A stretch of 64,000 bases of DNA from assembly GCF_042683665.1 (NCBI RefSeq), contig NZ_JBHUOO010000045.1, one strand, 5' to 3'. The position numbers were made by a program, and so were the translations under genes. This DNA comes from Leeuwenhoekiella polynyae (GTDB lineage Bacteria; Bacteroidota; Bacteroidia; Flavobacteriales; Flavobacteriaceae). Positions 26,674 to 35,473 of the stretch are shown here, piece by piece; position 1 is the stretch's first letter, and every line of letters begins with the position of its first letter. The notes under the pieces were generated by a model. It did not search any database. It was not told the DNA's origin and saw nothing but the letters and a program-made list of their open reading frames with translations.

Positions 26674-27822
26674 ATGGATGTCAATGTACAAAAGACATTA
26701 CTTTTCTTACTTTTTATAGGTTTAGGTTTACTTCTAAAATTAAAAATTAAGGAGAAAAAAGAACTAGCCGGTATCAAGATGATTATTTTAAATCTGGCAC
26801 TTCCGGCTACAATCTTTATTGCACTGCTTTCGGTAAATGTAGAGGTCTCTCTACTTGTGCTACCCGTTATAGCCTTAGTACTCAATTTCTTTTTATTTCT
26901 TGTCACCCCTTTTCTTTTTCCATTTATTGGAATAAAAAAAAACAGTCCTAATTACAGAACTGCACAGATGCTTATCCCCTCTTTAGCACCAGGCTTGAGT
27001 TGTTTTCCTTTTATATTGGAGTATCTGGGCGAAGGCTTTCTTGCTAAAGCAGCAATGGCAGATCTTGGGAACAAACTGTTTGTACTTTTAATATTGTATC
27101 TGGTTGCGATGAATTGGCATTATAAAACCCAAAACATCACAAATAGATCTACCGGAGCAAAATTTAAAAGTCTTTGTATTGCAATGATCTCAGAGCCTGT
27201 GAATATTTTTATAGCTGCTGCGCTAATCCTTTTGTTTTTAGGAATAAATATGAACAGTATTCCTTTTTTATTCAGTGAGAGTTTAAGCAGATTGAGTTTA
27301 TTAATGACTCCGCTTGTTTTGCTATTTATTGGACTTTCAGTAAACATCAAAAAGCGTCAATTTGCTGAAATTGTTTCTTTACTTCTTGTAAGAGCTGGTA
27401 TCGTAGTGTTTTTAGCTATAGGATTAATCCGGGTTGCAGATATTGTTATAGCTGAAGATAGATTGCTGCTTTTGGCTTTTGGATTGAGTGCATGTAGTTT
27501 TTGGCCTTTTGCACATATAGCTGCAGTTGACGCTCAGGAAAAACGAGTTTTAAATAGCAGAAAAACATTCAATCAGAATTTTGCTATTAATATTCTGGCA
27601 TTGTCTTTTCCGCTTTCTGTTGTTTTGATTTTAGGAATTTTATCTGCCGGAAACCAAGTAGCAGATCTGTTTACCTTGGTTATCTTAGCTTTTGTGCTTT
27701 TGGGATGCGGACTTGTTTACCCCCTATTTCTCAAATTCACTCAAAAAAAGAATACCGAAGACCTTCCTAATGTAACGGAAGCTGAGCAGCTATATAACCT
27801 TAAAAGAGTTTCTGAAAATTAA
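26674..27822 (+). CDS. AEC-family permease (auxin efflux carrier type)
   Basis: The 382 residues have about 10 TM helices in two repeats. Each repeat includes a Pro-containing helix typical of AEC/PIN-like carriers (NLALPATIFIALL near 43-55, and SLAPGLSCFPF near 107). Known bacterial AEC members move carboxylates or amino acids. Its operon partner is an exported aminotransferase, so transport of an amino or keto acid handled by that enzyme is a reasonable inference. The gene ends at the bidirectional terminator at 27853-27880. Confidence 0.82.
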   Translation: MDVNVQKTLLFLLFIGLGLLLKLKIKEKKELAGIKMIILNLALPATIFIALLSVNVEVSLLVLPVIALVLNFFLFLVTPFLFPFIGIKKNSPNYRTAQMLIPSLAPGLSCFPFILEYLGEGFLAKAAMADLGNKLFVLLILYLVAMNWHYKTQNITNRSTGAKFKSLCIAMISEPVNIFIAAALILLFLGINMNSIPFLFSESLSRLSLLMTPLVLLFIGLSVNIKKRQFAEIVSLLLVRAGIVVFLAIGLIRVADIVIAEDRLLLLAFGLSACSFWPFAHIAAVDAQEKRVLNSRKTFNQNFAINILALSFPLSVVLILGILSAGNQVADLFTLVILAFVLLGCGLVYPLFLKFTQKKNTEDLPNVTEAEQLYNLKRVSEN

Positions 27823-27852
27823 TTTTTAAAGCTTCTATTCCTTTTGAAAACA

Positions 27853-27880
27853 AAAAGACCGGCAAATTTGCCGGTCTTTT
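27853..27880. terminator. bidirectional terminator
   Basis: A perfect 28-base palindrome (AAAAGACCGGCAAA and its complement) with A- and T-runs at both ends lies between the convergent AEC permease and metzincin genes, so it can end both transcripts. Confidence 0.88.
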
Positions 27881-27902
27881 AAGTATTGATAGTTAAATCC
27901 AA

Positions 27903-30365
27903 TTATCTCGGATCTAAAATAAGATCTATACGTTCTTTCAAATCTTGTAAATGATAACGACTTAAGCTATCACCTGTGCGGCTAATAGCACGAGTTACTA
28001 ATCTTCTTAACGTGTTTAACTCGGCACGAGAGACTGCTCTAATGTCAGACTGACTCACATGTACACGAGTTGCGTTGCTACGGCCCTCTTGCTCTTTAGT
28101 CAATAAGTACTCCAGACGTTCTACATAAGCACGTTGTAAATTACGACGATACGTATCTATTTTTTTACCACTACGTAATTCACTAAAAATACCACTTCTT
28201 AAATCATTCATCATTTCAGTTAGCGTATATGCAGATTTTCCGTTTAAGGTTTCATTTTCAATCATACGCCCCATTCTTCCAAAATCTAGAACATTGTTCA
28301 ATGTACGCTCCTGTACGCTTCTTACACGCTCAAGATTTCCGTCACTTTCAATACGATTCAAAATTTCAGTATCTACCATCCACTCTGGCGTTGTAAAAAG
28401 TTGGTCTTGTAAAAACGCCATACTTCCCTCTTGTCGCTCTTTTGGTACTGGTATATAAACTACACCTTCTTGATCGTAGGTTTTGTTATACTCATAAACA
28501 CCACCAATATTATTACTCACATGTCCCATGTAGCGGTTAAACTGAGCTAAAACCTGACCATAAAGTGTTTCTAAATCATCATAATTTTTACCATCTTCAG
28601 CGGTCCACTTTATCAAATTAGGAACAATACGTTTTAAGTTCTCAATACCGTAATTACTGGCTTTAACAGCATCGTCACCAAGATCTTCAGTCTGAGAGCT
28701 TGGGTCAACAATACTCCATTGCTGAGCTCCAAAACGGTACATGGGGTCACCGGCATGTTCTAAAATCCACGCATCAAGAATTGGTTTTTCTTCCATTCCT
28801 TTTTTATCAAGGATAGGTCGGTAACCCCAGTTGATAGCATAGTTATCATAAATACCAATGTTAGGCATCATAGAAACTCCCTCATCACCCGGTTGTGCGA
28901 TGTAGTTAAAACGCGCATAATCCATAATTGAAGGCGCTGTCCCATATTTATCTGTAAAACTCTTAGAACGCAATGAATCTACAGGATAAGCAACACTGCT
29001 ACCCATATTGTGAGGTAAACCGAGTGTATGCCCTACTTCGTGAGAAGAAACAAAACGAATTAAACGTCCCATAATCTCATCTTTAAAAGCCACACCCCGT
29101 GCTTCAGGATTAATTGCTGCAGTTTGTACAAAGTACCAGTTGCGTAATAAAGTCATTACATTATGATACCAGTTGATATCAGATTCTAAGATTTCTCCAC
29201 TACGAGGATCACTTACGTGTGGGCCATTTGCATTAGGGATAGGTGAAGCTAAGTAACGTACTGTAGAAAAACGAACATCCTCCGGAGACCATTCTGGATC
29301 TTCTGCTACAGAAGGAGCCTCTTTTGCGATTATCGCATTTTTAAATCCGGCTGCTTCAAAAGCTACCTGCCAGTCTTCGATACCTTGCTTGATAAATGGA
29401 ACCCATTTTTTTGGAGTTGCACGGTCTATATAATAAACGATTTGCTTCTTAGGTTCTACCAGTTCACCGGCTTTAAATTTAGCCTCGTCTTCTGGTTTTA
29501 CTTCTAACCTCCAGCGGTCTAAGTAACGTACTGTTTTACTTTCTTGAGCATCAAGGCCATAATCTACCTGACCACGCGCAAACCAACCTACTCTCTTATC
29601 AAAATAACGACGCTCCATAGGTTTTTTAGGTAATAACACCATACTATTACTCATTTCAACAGTAATAGAACCTACACTTTCATTACTTGGAGGATTACCA
29701 GCATTGTATGTTTTTACGTGTCGTGCTTCAATATTTAAAGGGTAACTTTTTAGACTTTCAATATAGCCTCTTCCTTTATCTACATTACGCACTTTATACT
29801 CTTCCCGATAGTAGCTAGGAATACCCATTGCCTGTACATCATCGGTATACAAATCATTGACCTGAATTATCGTACTCGTTGAATCTTTTCCTACTGTTTT
29901 TACATCAAAAGAAAAAAGTACCGGTTCAAAATTAGAATTGCTTACCGCCTCGTGAATCGGTAAGGAATCTGCAGCAAAAATCTGATGAGAGACAACACGC
30001 AATAAAACTTTTTTGTCGCGTTTTTCCCAGCGTAAAACCTGAGTATTTGCTTTTCCACCGCCAAAGCCTAAGCCTGATGCTGTTTTAGCAATACGGCTTA
30101 CCATAAGCATTTCACGAGTAAATAAGCTATCTGGTATTTCGTAGAAATAATCTTCATCTACTTTGTGAATAGTAAAAAGACCAGAATCTGAAACAGCTGC
30201 TTTGGTTATGACTTTATCGTAAGGTTTTAAGTCATCTTTTTTGTCTTTTTTTTCTTCGGAAGTTGCTGCGGTACCGTTCTTTTTATTTTGTTTGGTACTG
30301 GCGCATGAAACAACCGTAAGCATTGCAAACGCAAAAGCTGCAATAGGGTAAAGTTTTAATTTCAT
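27903..30365 (-). CDS. zinc metzincin-type lipoprotein (DUF5117/DUF4953 family)
   Basis: The 820 residues have a lipobox at Cys21 (VVSC), so the protein is probably anchored in the outer membrane. The extended zinc motif HEVGHTLGLPH begins at His442 (HExxHxxGxxH, with Glu443 catalytic), and a Met-turn candidate SIMDYARF follows about 50 residues later, as in metzincins. Regions before and after match the DUF5117/DUF4953 proteins common in Bacteroidota. The C-terminal 150 residues are helical and basic. Substrates are unknown. It is transcribed alone and ends at the shared terminator. Confidence 0.9.
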   Translation of the reverse strand: MKLKLYPIAAFAFAMLTVVSCASTKQNKKNGTAATSEEKKDKKDDLKPYDKVITKAAVSDSGLFTIHKVDEDYFYEIPDSLFTREMLMVSRIAKTASGLGFGGGKANTQVLRWEKRDKKVLLRVVSHQIFAADSLPIHEAVSNSNFEPVLFSFDVKTVGKDSTSTIIQVNDLYTDDVQAMGIPSYYREEYKVRNVDKGRGYIESLKSYPLNIEARHVKTYNAGNPPSNESVGSITVEMSNSMVLLPKKPMERRYFDKRVGWFARGQVDYGLDAQESKTVRYLDRWRLEVKPEDEAKFKAGELVEPKKQIVYYIDRATPKKWVPFIKQGIEDWQVAFEAAGFKNAIIAKEAPSVAEDPEWSPEDVRFSTVRYLASPIPNANGPHVSDPRSGEILESDINWYHNVMTLLRNWYFVQTAAINPEARGVAFKDEIMGRLIRFVSSHEVGHTLGLPHNMGSSVAYPVDSLRSKSFTDKYGTAPSIMDYARFNYIAQPGDEGVSMMPNIGIYDNYAINWGYRPILDKKGMEEKPILDAWILEHAGDPMYRFGAQQWSIVDPSSQTEDLGDDAVKASNYGIENLKRIVPNLIKWTAEDGKNYDDLETLYGQVLAQFNRYMGHVSNNIGGVYEYNKTYDQEGVVYIPVPKERQEGSMAFLQDQLFTTPEWMVDTEILNRIESDGNLERVRSVQERTLNNVLDFGRMGRMIENETLNGKSAYTLTEMMNDLRSGIFSELRSGKKIDTYRRNLQRAYVERLEYLLTKEQEGRSNATRVHVSQSDIRAVSRAELNTLRRLVTRAISRTGDSLSRYHLQDLKERIDLILDPR

Positions 30366-30405
30366 TTTTTTATATTAGAGTTGCGCCAATTTAAGACTCA
30401 GCAAA

Positions 30406-30442
30406 AAGAAACGCTGTTAAGAAATTCTTAACAGCGTTTCTT
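30406..30442 (-). terminator. 37-base perfect inverted repeat, terminator of the aldo/keto reductase
   Basis: Two 18-base arms flank one central A (30424). On the minus strand the hairpin runs into TTTCTTTTT, fitting a strong intrinsic terminator 63 bases after the reductase stop. Because the arms are self-complementary over their full length, it could also act on a transcript of the other strand. Confidence 0.8.
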
Positions 30443-30505
30443 AAATTTAATAAAATGTAATTTTTAACAGTTTTATACGTTTAAAATGCAGTTCCTACAA
30501 TCATT

Positions 30506-31474
30506 TTAGTTCTCAACGGTATTTTTTTCACGACTTACTTCATCTAAAATCTGTAAGTCTTCAGCATCAAAACTCAATTTTAGAGCTTCATCAAATGCTT
30601 TTAAATGAGATTCTTTAGTAGCACTTACAATGGGTGCGGAGATTCCCGGTTGAGCCATGGTCCATGCAATACTTACGCCAGCTTGAGAGCATTTATATTT
30701 ATCTGAAAGTGTTTTTAAAGCCTTTAAAACAGCTGTTCCTTTATCATTAAAATATTTCTTTATAAAACGCTCTCGCTCTTTTCCTGAAGCATCAGCTACA
30801 TCAGTATATTTACCGGTAAGAAAACCACTTGCCAGAGTGAAATAGCTAATTACTCCAAGATTATTTTCAATACAAAATCGCTGATATTCTCCCTCAAAAT
30901 GAGAACGCTCTAGTAAGTTATATTCCGGTTGAATAACTTCATATCGTGGTAAATTTTCGTCTTTAGAAATCTGTAAAGCTTCTCGTAAAATAGCTAACGG
31001 AAAATTAGAAGCACCCAATTCACGTACTTTACCAGAGTTGATTAGCGAGTTATAGGTTTTTAAGGTTTCGAGCTGTGGTGTGCTGTCATCGTATTTATGG
31101 CTAAAATACAGATCGATATAATCTGTTTGTAACCGCTTTAAACTTAAATCTATTTGCTCATTGATATAAGCATTAGAAAGGTCTGGACTTCCTTTTCCCA
31201 TAGGGCTTCCCACTTTAGTAGCAATAATAACTTTATCGCGGTTTTTTCGTTCTTTCATCCACTCGCCTAATAGTGCTTCACTCTCTCCCCCTTCGTTTCC
31301 TTCAGCCCAATAAGAATACACATTGGCAGAATCAATAAAGTTTAAACCACGTTCTAATAATGCATCTAATAAATAAAAAGACGTTTTTTTATCCGCCGTC
31401 CATCCAAATACATTACCACCAAAAACTAATGGCGGTACGTGTAAAGATGAATTTCCCAAGTGTTTCAATTCCAT
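30506..31474 (-). CDS. aldo/keto reductase
   Basis: The 322-residue NADPH-dependent TIM-barrel oxidoreductase has the catalytic tetrad region NFIDSANVYSYW (Asp and Tyr), Lys in IIATKVG and His in LYFSHKYDD. The C-terminal phosphate-binding segment SAPIVSATKESHL is also typical. It resembles the YajO/Tas-like and potassium-channel beta-like group. The carbonyl substrate is not predictable. It diverges from the 45-residue small protein at 31618. Confidence 0.93.
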   Translation of the reverse strand: MELKHLGNSSLHVPPLVFGGNVFGWTADKKTSFYLLDALLERGLNFIDSANVYSYWAEGNEGGESEALLGEWMKERKNRDKVIIATKVGSPMGKGSPDLSNAYINEQIDLSLKRLQTDYIDLYFSHKYDDSTPQLETLKTYNSLINSGKVRELGASNFPLAILREALQISKDENLPRYEVIQPEYNLLERSHFEGEYQRFCIENNLGVISYFTLASGFLTGKYTDVADASGKERERFIKKYFNDKGTAVLKALKTLSDKYKCSQAGVSIAWTMAQPGISAPIVSATKESHLKAFDEALKLSFDAEDLQILDEVSREKNTVEN

Positions 31475-31617
31475 AATTTAATATTTGAATTTTAAAATTA
31501 CAAAACGCCTATAATTGCCTGGCTAAGGCTTATATAAAGTATTGTTAATCTGTATAAAACATAGCAACCACTAACGGAATGGTATTAAATTAGCAGATTA
31601 CTTAACTAATAGACATT

Positions 31618-31755
31618 ATGAAAAATATAATCAGAGCTTTAATCGCCGGTTATGGTGCAAAGAAAATTGGTGGTGGGAGATGCGGTTGTATTGGTACAAT
31701 TGTAGTTTTTGCAATACTTTACTGGTTATTGGGATACGTTTTTAAGGTTTTCTAA
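31618..31755 (+). CDS. 45-residue small membrane protein
   Basis: An ATG at 31618 opens a 45-codon frame that ends TAA at 31755. It has a basic N terminus, a Gly-rich segment with two cysteines (GGGRCGCIG, 18-26) and one hydrophobic helix (about 25-43). I recall very similar short proteins in other flavobacterial genomes, which supports it as real. A CxC pair at the membrane edge may bind metal or be acylated, but nothing is known. Its stop lies four bases before that of the convergent pxpC gene. Confidence 0.65.
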   Translation: MKNIIRALIAGYGAKKIGGGRCGCIGTIVVFAILYWLLGYVFKVF

Positions 31756-31759
31756 AATT

Positions 31760-32617
31760 TCAGTAAAATTCACTAAGCTGAAAAAGAACCTGTTCTCCGG
31801 GTTTCTTTTGAGCAAGTTTACAAATCCCCATTTCGGAAATTTGGAGTATACGCGGGTAACCCCCAGTAACTTGACAATCTCTCATCAATGCGATAAGGTT
31901 CCCGTTTGGTGTGAGTTGTACCGTTCCCGGAATCACCGGACCGGTTATAATTCCTTTGATATTGTTTTTAAGTAATTCCTTAAATAGAATTGCCATGCGG
32001 TTTCCTGCAGGAGTTAACGTAAAATTTTCAATAAAGAGTTCTTGCTGAAGTTTTTGCGGCAATAACTCAAATTCAGGTCCTTTAAAAACGGGTATAGTAT
32101 TGCTGAATAGTTCTTGATCCTCAAAATTAACTCGAGCACTCGCAATAACTGTATTCTCAAGAGAGTCGATTTCTAATTCATCACCGTTAACAAGTCGAGA
32201 AGCAGAAGTTATTTTGGGATAGTGACTTCGACTTTCTAAAACTACCGCTGTCTTGAAACCTCCCTGTACAGCTAAATAACTACGAAATCCCTTTTTTAAG
32301 CCGCCAAAACGTAAAACAGAACCAGAATTAACCTGAAATGCTTTAGCGTTTGTTATAGGCTTCTCATCTAAATACATGTCAAAGATTGCTCCACAGACTG
32401 CTATCTGTGTTTTAGATTGAAACTTCAATATTGGCCCAGCCATCGTTAGCTCAAGAACAGCAGCGTCAGCCTCATTATTAAGAAGTAAGTTTGCTTTTTT
32501 TGCTGAAAAACTATCCATAACACCACTCTGGGGTACGCCATATTGAGCAACATTTAACCTACCTAAATCCTGAATCGTGGTGTACAAACCAGCTTTTTTG
32601 ACTTCAACTTTAGGCAT
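31760..32617 (-). CDS. pxpC: 5-oxoprolinase subunit C (biotin-dependent carboxyltransferase fold, KipA/AHS2)
   Basis: The 285 residues match the AHS2/KipA family along their length, including LGRLNVAQYGVPQSGVMD near 17-35, AVQGGF and RDCQVTGGYPR near the C terminus. With PxpA and PxpB it forms the ATP-dependent 5-oxoprolinase that opens pyroglutamate to glutamate. It overlaps pxpB by eight bases and is the last gene of the four-gene unit. Confidence 0.94.
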   Translation of the reverse strand: MPKVEVKKAGLYTTIQDLGRLNVAQYGVPQSGVMDSFSAKKANLLLNNEADAAVLELTMAGPILKFQSKTQIAVCGAIFDMYLDEKPITNAKAFQVNSGSVLRFGGLKKGFRSYLAVQGGFKTAVVLESRSHYPKITSASRLVNGDELEIDSLENTVIASARVNFEDQELFSNTIPVFKGPEFELLPQKLQQELFIENFTLTPAGNRMAILFKELLKNNIKGIITGPVIPGTVQLTPNGNLIALMRDCQVTGGYPRILQISEMGICKLAQKKPGEQVLFQLSEFY

Positions 32618-33338
32618 GAGATTCTGGTTTTAGTATATATTTCCCAGCTTTAATTTGCTGTTTTATTTTATCGTATTCCTGTTTCGAAACCGAATAAAAT
32701 TGAATTTGATCACCGGCTTTAAATGGACACGGGTTTTCAGTGTGTGCATTGAATAATTCCACGGGGCAATTTCCTATAATTTGCCATCCTGCCGGACTAC
32801 TATTTGGGTAGATACCGGTTTGATTTTCGGCGATTCCCACAGCACCTTTTAACACCGATGTTCTAGGCTCCTTTTTACGTGAAATCTTAAGCCGTTCCTT
32901 CATTCCCCCCAGGTATAAAAAACCTGGTAAAAAGCCCATAAAATAAAGGGTGTAAACAGGCTGTGTATGCAAGTGGATTATTTCTGATGCAGTCAATGAA
33001 TTTCGTCGCGCAAGTTCATCTAAATCCAACCCAAATTCAACATCATAACAAACGGGTAGTTTGTAAAGCTTGCCTTTAAAATCTTCATAACTAATTCCTG
33101 TAAAGTCATAGCTTTTTAAAGCATTAAAATCATTATAAATATTTTCTATCGAACAATTGTAAGTCATTAACAGTGAGTTGTATGTGTTGATTATCTGAAC
33201 TTTTGATTCAATCACATGCTTTTGTAAAATTTGTTTTATGCTCAACAACCAGTTTAAGTTTTCTGGTGCTATATTGAAGTCCCATTGCAATAAAATTGCT
33301 TTTTCCCCCAGTCTGTTTATGCTTGGTTTTATTTGCAA
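32610..33338 (-). CDS. pxpB: 5-oxoprolinase subunit B (KipI/AHS1)
   Basis: The 242 residues match the AHS1/KipI family, with the block YTLYFMGFLPGFLYLGGM near 131-148, RKKEPRTSVLKGAVGIAENQTGIYP (in part) and SPAGWQIIGNCP. In B. subtilis KipI also inhibits kinase KinA, but the metabolic role in 5-oxoproline cleavage is the shared one. The frame opens with TTG at 33338, overlapping the pxpA end by ten bases. No ATG lies near, so the TTG is probably used through coupling. Confidence 0.94.
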   Translation of the reverse strand: MQIKPSINRLGEKAILLQWDFNIAPENLNWLLSIKQILQKHVIESKVQIINTYNSLLMTYNCSIENIYNDFNALKSYDFTGISYEDFKGKLYKLPVCYDVEFGLDLDELARRNSLTASEIIHLHTQPVYTLYFMGFLPGFLYLGGMKERLKISRKKEPRTSVLKGAVGIAENQTGIYPNSSPAGWQIIGNCPVELFNAHTENPCPFKAGDQIQFYSVSKQEYDKIKQQIKAGKYILKPESHA

Positions 33339-34084
33339 AATACTGTTTCTATTTTCAGGTTATTTTTTTCTAATTGTTGCTTTAAGTTACACACCAGATT
33401 TACCGCTTTTGGGGTATCTCCATGAACACAAATTGTATCAATTTTTGCATTCAAAACAGTCCCTGAAACGGTATGAATTTCATTGTTTTCCACCATTCCT
33501 AAAACGTGCTTAACAAGCGTTTTTTCGTCTTTGATTAGCGCATGGGGTTTAGTTCTAGAAACAAGACTTCCGTCTGCTTCATAATTACGATCTGCAAAAG
33601 CTTCAAAAAGCAGTTTAATTTTTCCTTGAGCCCGTTGAGATAGTATAGAATTAAATGGCACATAAACCGGTATATCAGGATAGAAACGAGCTATAAAATC
33701 AATAAAAAATTCAGCATAAATTGCGTCACTGGCACACAAATTATAAAGGGCACCGTGTGCTTTTATGTGATGCATCTCTATGTTATGAATTTGACAAGCT
33801 TTCTTGACGCGATCTATTTGTTCTTTTAAAGAACTTTCAAGTTGATAAAAAGGTATCTTGAGTTCACCACGTCCAAAATTAGCTCGATCCGGAAAAGAAG
33901 GGTGCGCTCCTACTCCAACAGCATTGTGCTTAGCCAGCTTGACAACGTTATCAATCGTTACTTCGTCACCAGCGTGACCCCCACAGGCGAGGTTACACGA
34001 ACTGATAAACGGCATTAAATCTGCTTCGTTACCTATGCCTTCCCCTAAATCACAATTGATATCTATTCTCGTCCTTATACTCAT
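33329..34084 (-). CDS. pxpA: 5-oxoprolinase subunit A (LamB/YcsF family)
   Basis: The 251 residues match the family length. The N terminus IDINCDLGEGIGNEADLMPF carries the conserved acidic/Asn site, followed by NLACGGHAGD (His in the metal or substrate site), HPSFPDRANFGR and HIKAHGALYN. TVSGTVLNAKIDTICVHGDTP near the end is also diagnostic. It is cytoplasmic and acts with PxpBC to remove toxic 5-oxoproline. Its ATG overlaps the stop of the transporter gene in an ATGA. Confidence 0.95.
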   Translation of the reverse strand: MSIRTRIDINCDLGEGIGNEADLMPFISSCNLACGGHAGDEVTIDNVVKLAKHNAVGVGAHPSFPDRANFGRGELKIPFYQLESSLKEQIDRVKKACQIHNIEMHHIKAHGALYNLCASDAIYAEFFIDFIARFYPDIPVYVPFNSILSQRAQGKIKLLFEAFADRNYEADGSLVSRTKPHALIKDEKTLVKHVLGMVENNEIHTVSGTVLNAKIDTICVHGDTPKAVNLVCNLKQQLEKNNLKIETVFCK

Positions 34085-35304
34085 ATCAATCCAAATACGT
34101 TTAGAATTGCTCTGCCTCCCAAAATAACAGTTACTACTAAAATAAAAATACTGATTGCGTTTTTTAATTTAGAATTTCGATAAGATCCCAGCAGTTCACT
34201 TCTGTTTGCCAACCAGATCAGAATACCGGCAATAACGGGAAGTAAGATTCCGTTGGCAATTTGAGCAAACTGTATTACCTCCACGGGTTTGATTCCAAAA
34301 GCTGCCAGACCAACGCCTAAAATCAAAATGATCATCCAGGTCATTCTAAAATAAGTAGACTTTAAACCCTCACCCAATTTGAGACATCCCTGAGCCACAT
34401 AAGCTGCTGCCAAGGGTGCTGTTATCGCAGAAGTAATCCCGGCTGCAAATAAGCCCAAACCGATGCAATATCGTGCCGCACTCCCATATAACGGCTCCAG
34501 GCTTTGGGCGAGACCCGTTACCCCGGTAACGGCAGAACCGTTTAAAGCTGAAGCTGCTACAATAACACACATAGAGACCAATCCACCTAAAATAACTGCG
34601 ACAATGGTATCACGCCTTGCTGCTGGTAAATCCTTTTTATTTTTCCATTTTTGATTAACGAGAGATGCGTGCAAAAACAAGTTATAAGGCACTACAGTCG
34701 TCCCTACTAAAGCCACAATCATCAGAATACTTCCGTCAGGAAAAGAAGGGATAAAGCTTCCTTTTAATAATCCTAAAAGATCAGGTTTTGTCAGGATGGC
34801 GGTTACCACAAAAGATACACTCATCAAGATGACCATAATCAGAAAGACTTTTTCTAAAACTTTATAATTCCCAATATATAATAAAGCGAATGCTATTACA
34901 CCTATCAATAAACTATACCAATTGATTGATAATGATCCCACTTCAAGAACACCACTATTTCCAAGGGCTTGTAAGCCTAAAACCCCACCGCTGATGTTTC
35001 CGCCTTCATAAGCGGCATTTCCGATAACAATCGCTGCTAATACCAATCCCAAAATAAACTTGCGTAAAATCCCATCAGGTAATTGGGCTCTTAGAACTTG
35101 AGAAAGTCCTTTTTGTGTCACCAAACCTATACGAGCAGATGCTTCTTGCAAAACTACTGTCGCGATAATAGAAAGGGTCATCGCCCACAACAGCACAAAA
35201 CCAAACTGAATCCCGGCAAGGGTACAAACGGTTACGGTCCCCGGACCTATAAAAGCCGCGGCAACTAATGCTCCCGGACCTATGTTTTTTAAAGGATTTC
35301 GCAT
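34081..35304 (-). CDS. NRAMP-superfamily transporter lacking the canonical metal motifs
   Basis: The 407 residues have about 11 TM helices in an NRAMP (LeuT-like) order. In Mn/Fe transporters TM1 carries DPGN and TM6 carries MPH, which coordinate the metal. Here TM1 reads GPGT (20-23) and the TM6 site reads VVPYN (204-208), so both the Asp and the Met are missing. The gene leads the pxpABC operon, like the NRAMP homologue YcsG in the B. subtilis ycs-kip operon. That context favours 5-oxoproline or a related substrate over Mn2+, as an inference. It has its own start at 35304 after a 169-base spacer. Confidence 0.88.
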   Translation of the reverse strand: MRNPLKNIGPGALVAAAFIGPGTVTVCTLAGIQFGFVLLWAMTLSIIATVVLQEASARIGLVTQKGLSQVLRAQLPDGILRKFILGLVLAAIVIGNAAYEGGNISGGVLGLQALGNSGVLEVGSLSINWYSLLIGVIAFALLYIGNYKVLEKVFLIMVILMSVSFVVTAILTKPDLLGLLKGSFIPSFPDGSILMIVALVGTTVVPYNLFLHASLVNQKWKNKKDLPAARRDTIVAVILGGLVSMCVIVAASALNGSAVTGVTGLAQSLEPLYGSAARYCIGLGLFAAGITSAITAPLAAAYVAQGCLKLGEGLKSTYFRMTWMIILILGVGLAAFGIKPVEVIQFAQIANGILLPVIAGILIWLANRSELLGSYRNSKLKNAISIFILVVTVILGGRAILNVFGLI

Positions 35305-35473
35305 AGTATGGCTTAAGATCTTAAATATAAAAATTATGAAGCTACAGGACTAATGATAATGCTATAAAGGGATTTAAAAACTTTTATTATAATTGAAAAA
35401 CCTTGCATTTTAGATATAACTGACTCAATTTTAAATCCTTAATTTAGAAGGTAAATGCAAAAAACCTTCTCTC

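Noticed and set aside
30406..30442. Perfect 37-base inverted repeat as an IS end or recombination site
   Set aside because: No second copy or transposase is visible, and its position after the reductase gene with a T-rich tail fits a terminator.
34081..35304. Transporter as MntH-type Mn2+/H+ symporter
   Set aside because: Both canonical metal-binding motifs are absent and the operon context is 5-oxoproline metabolism.
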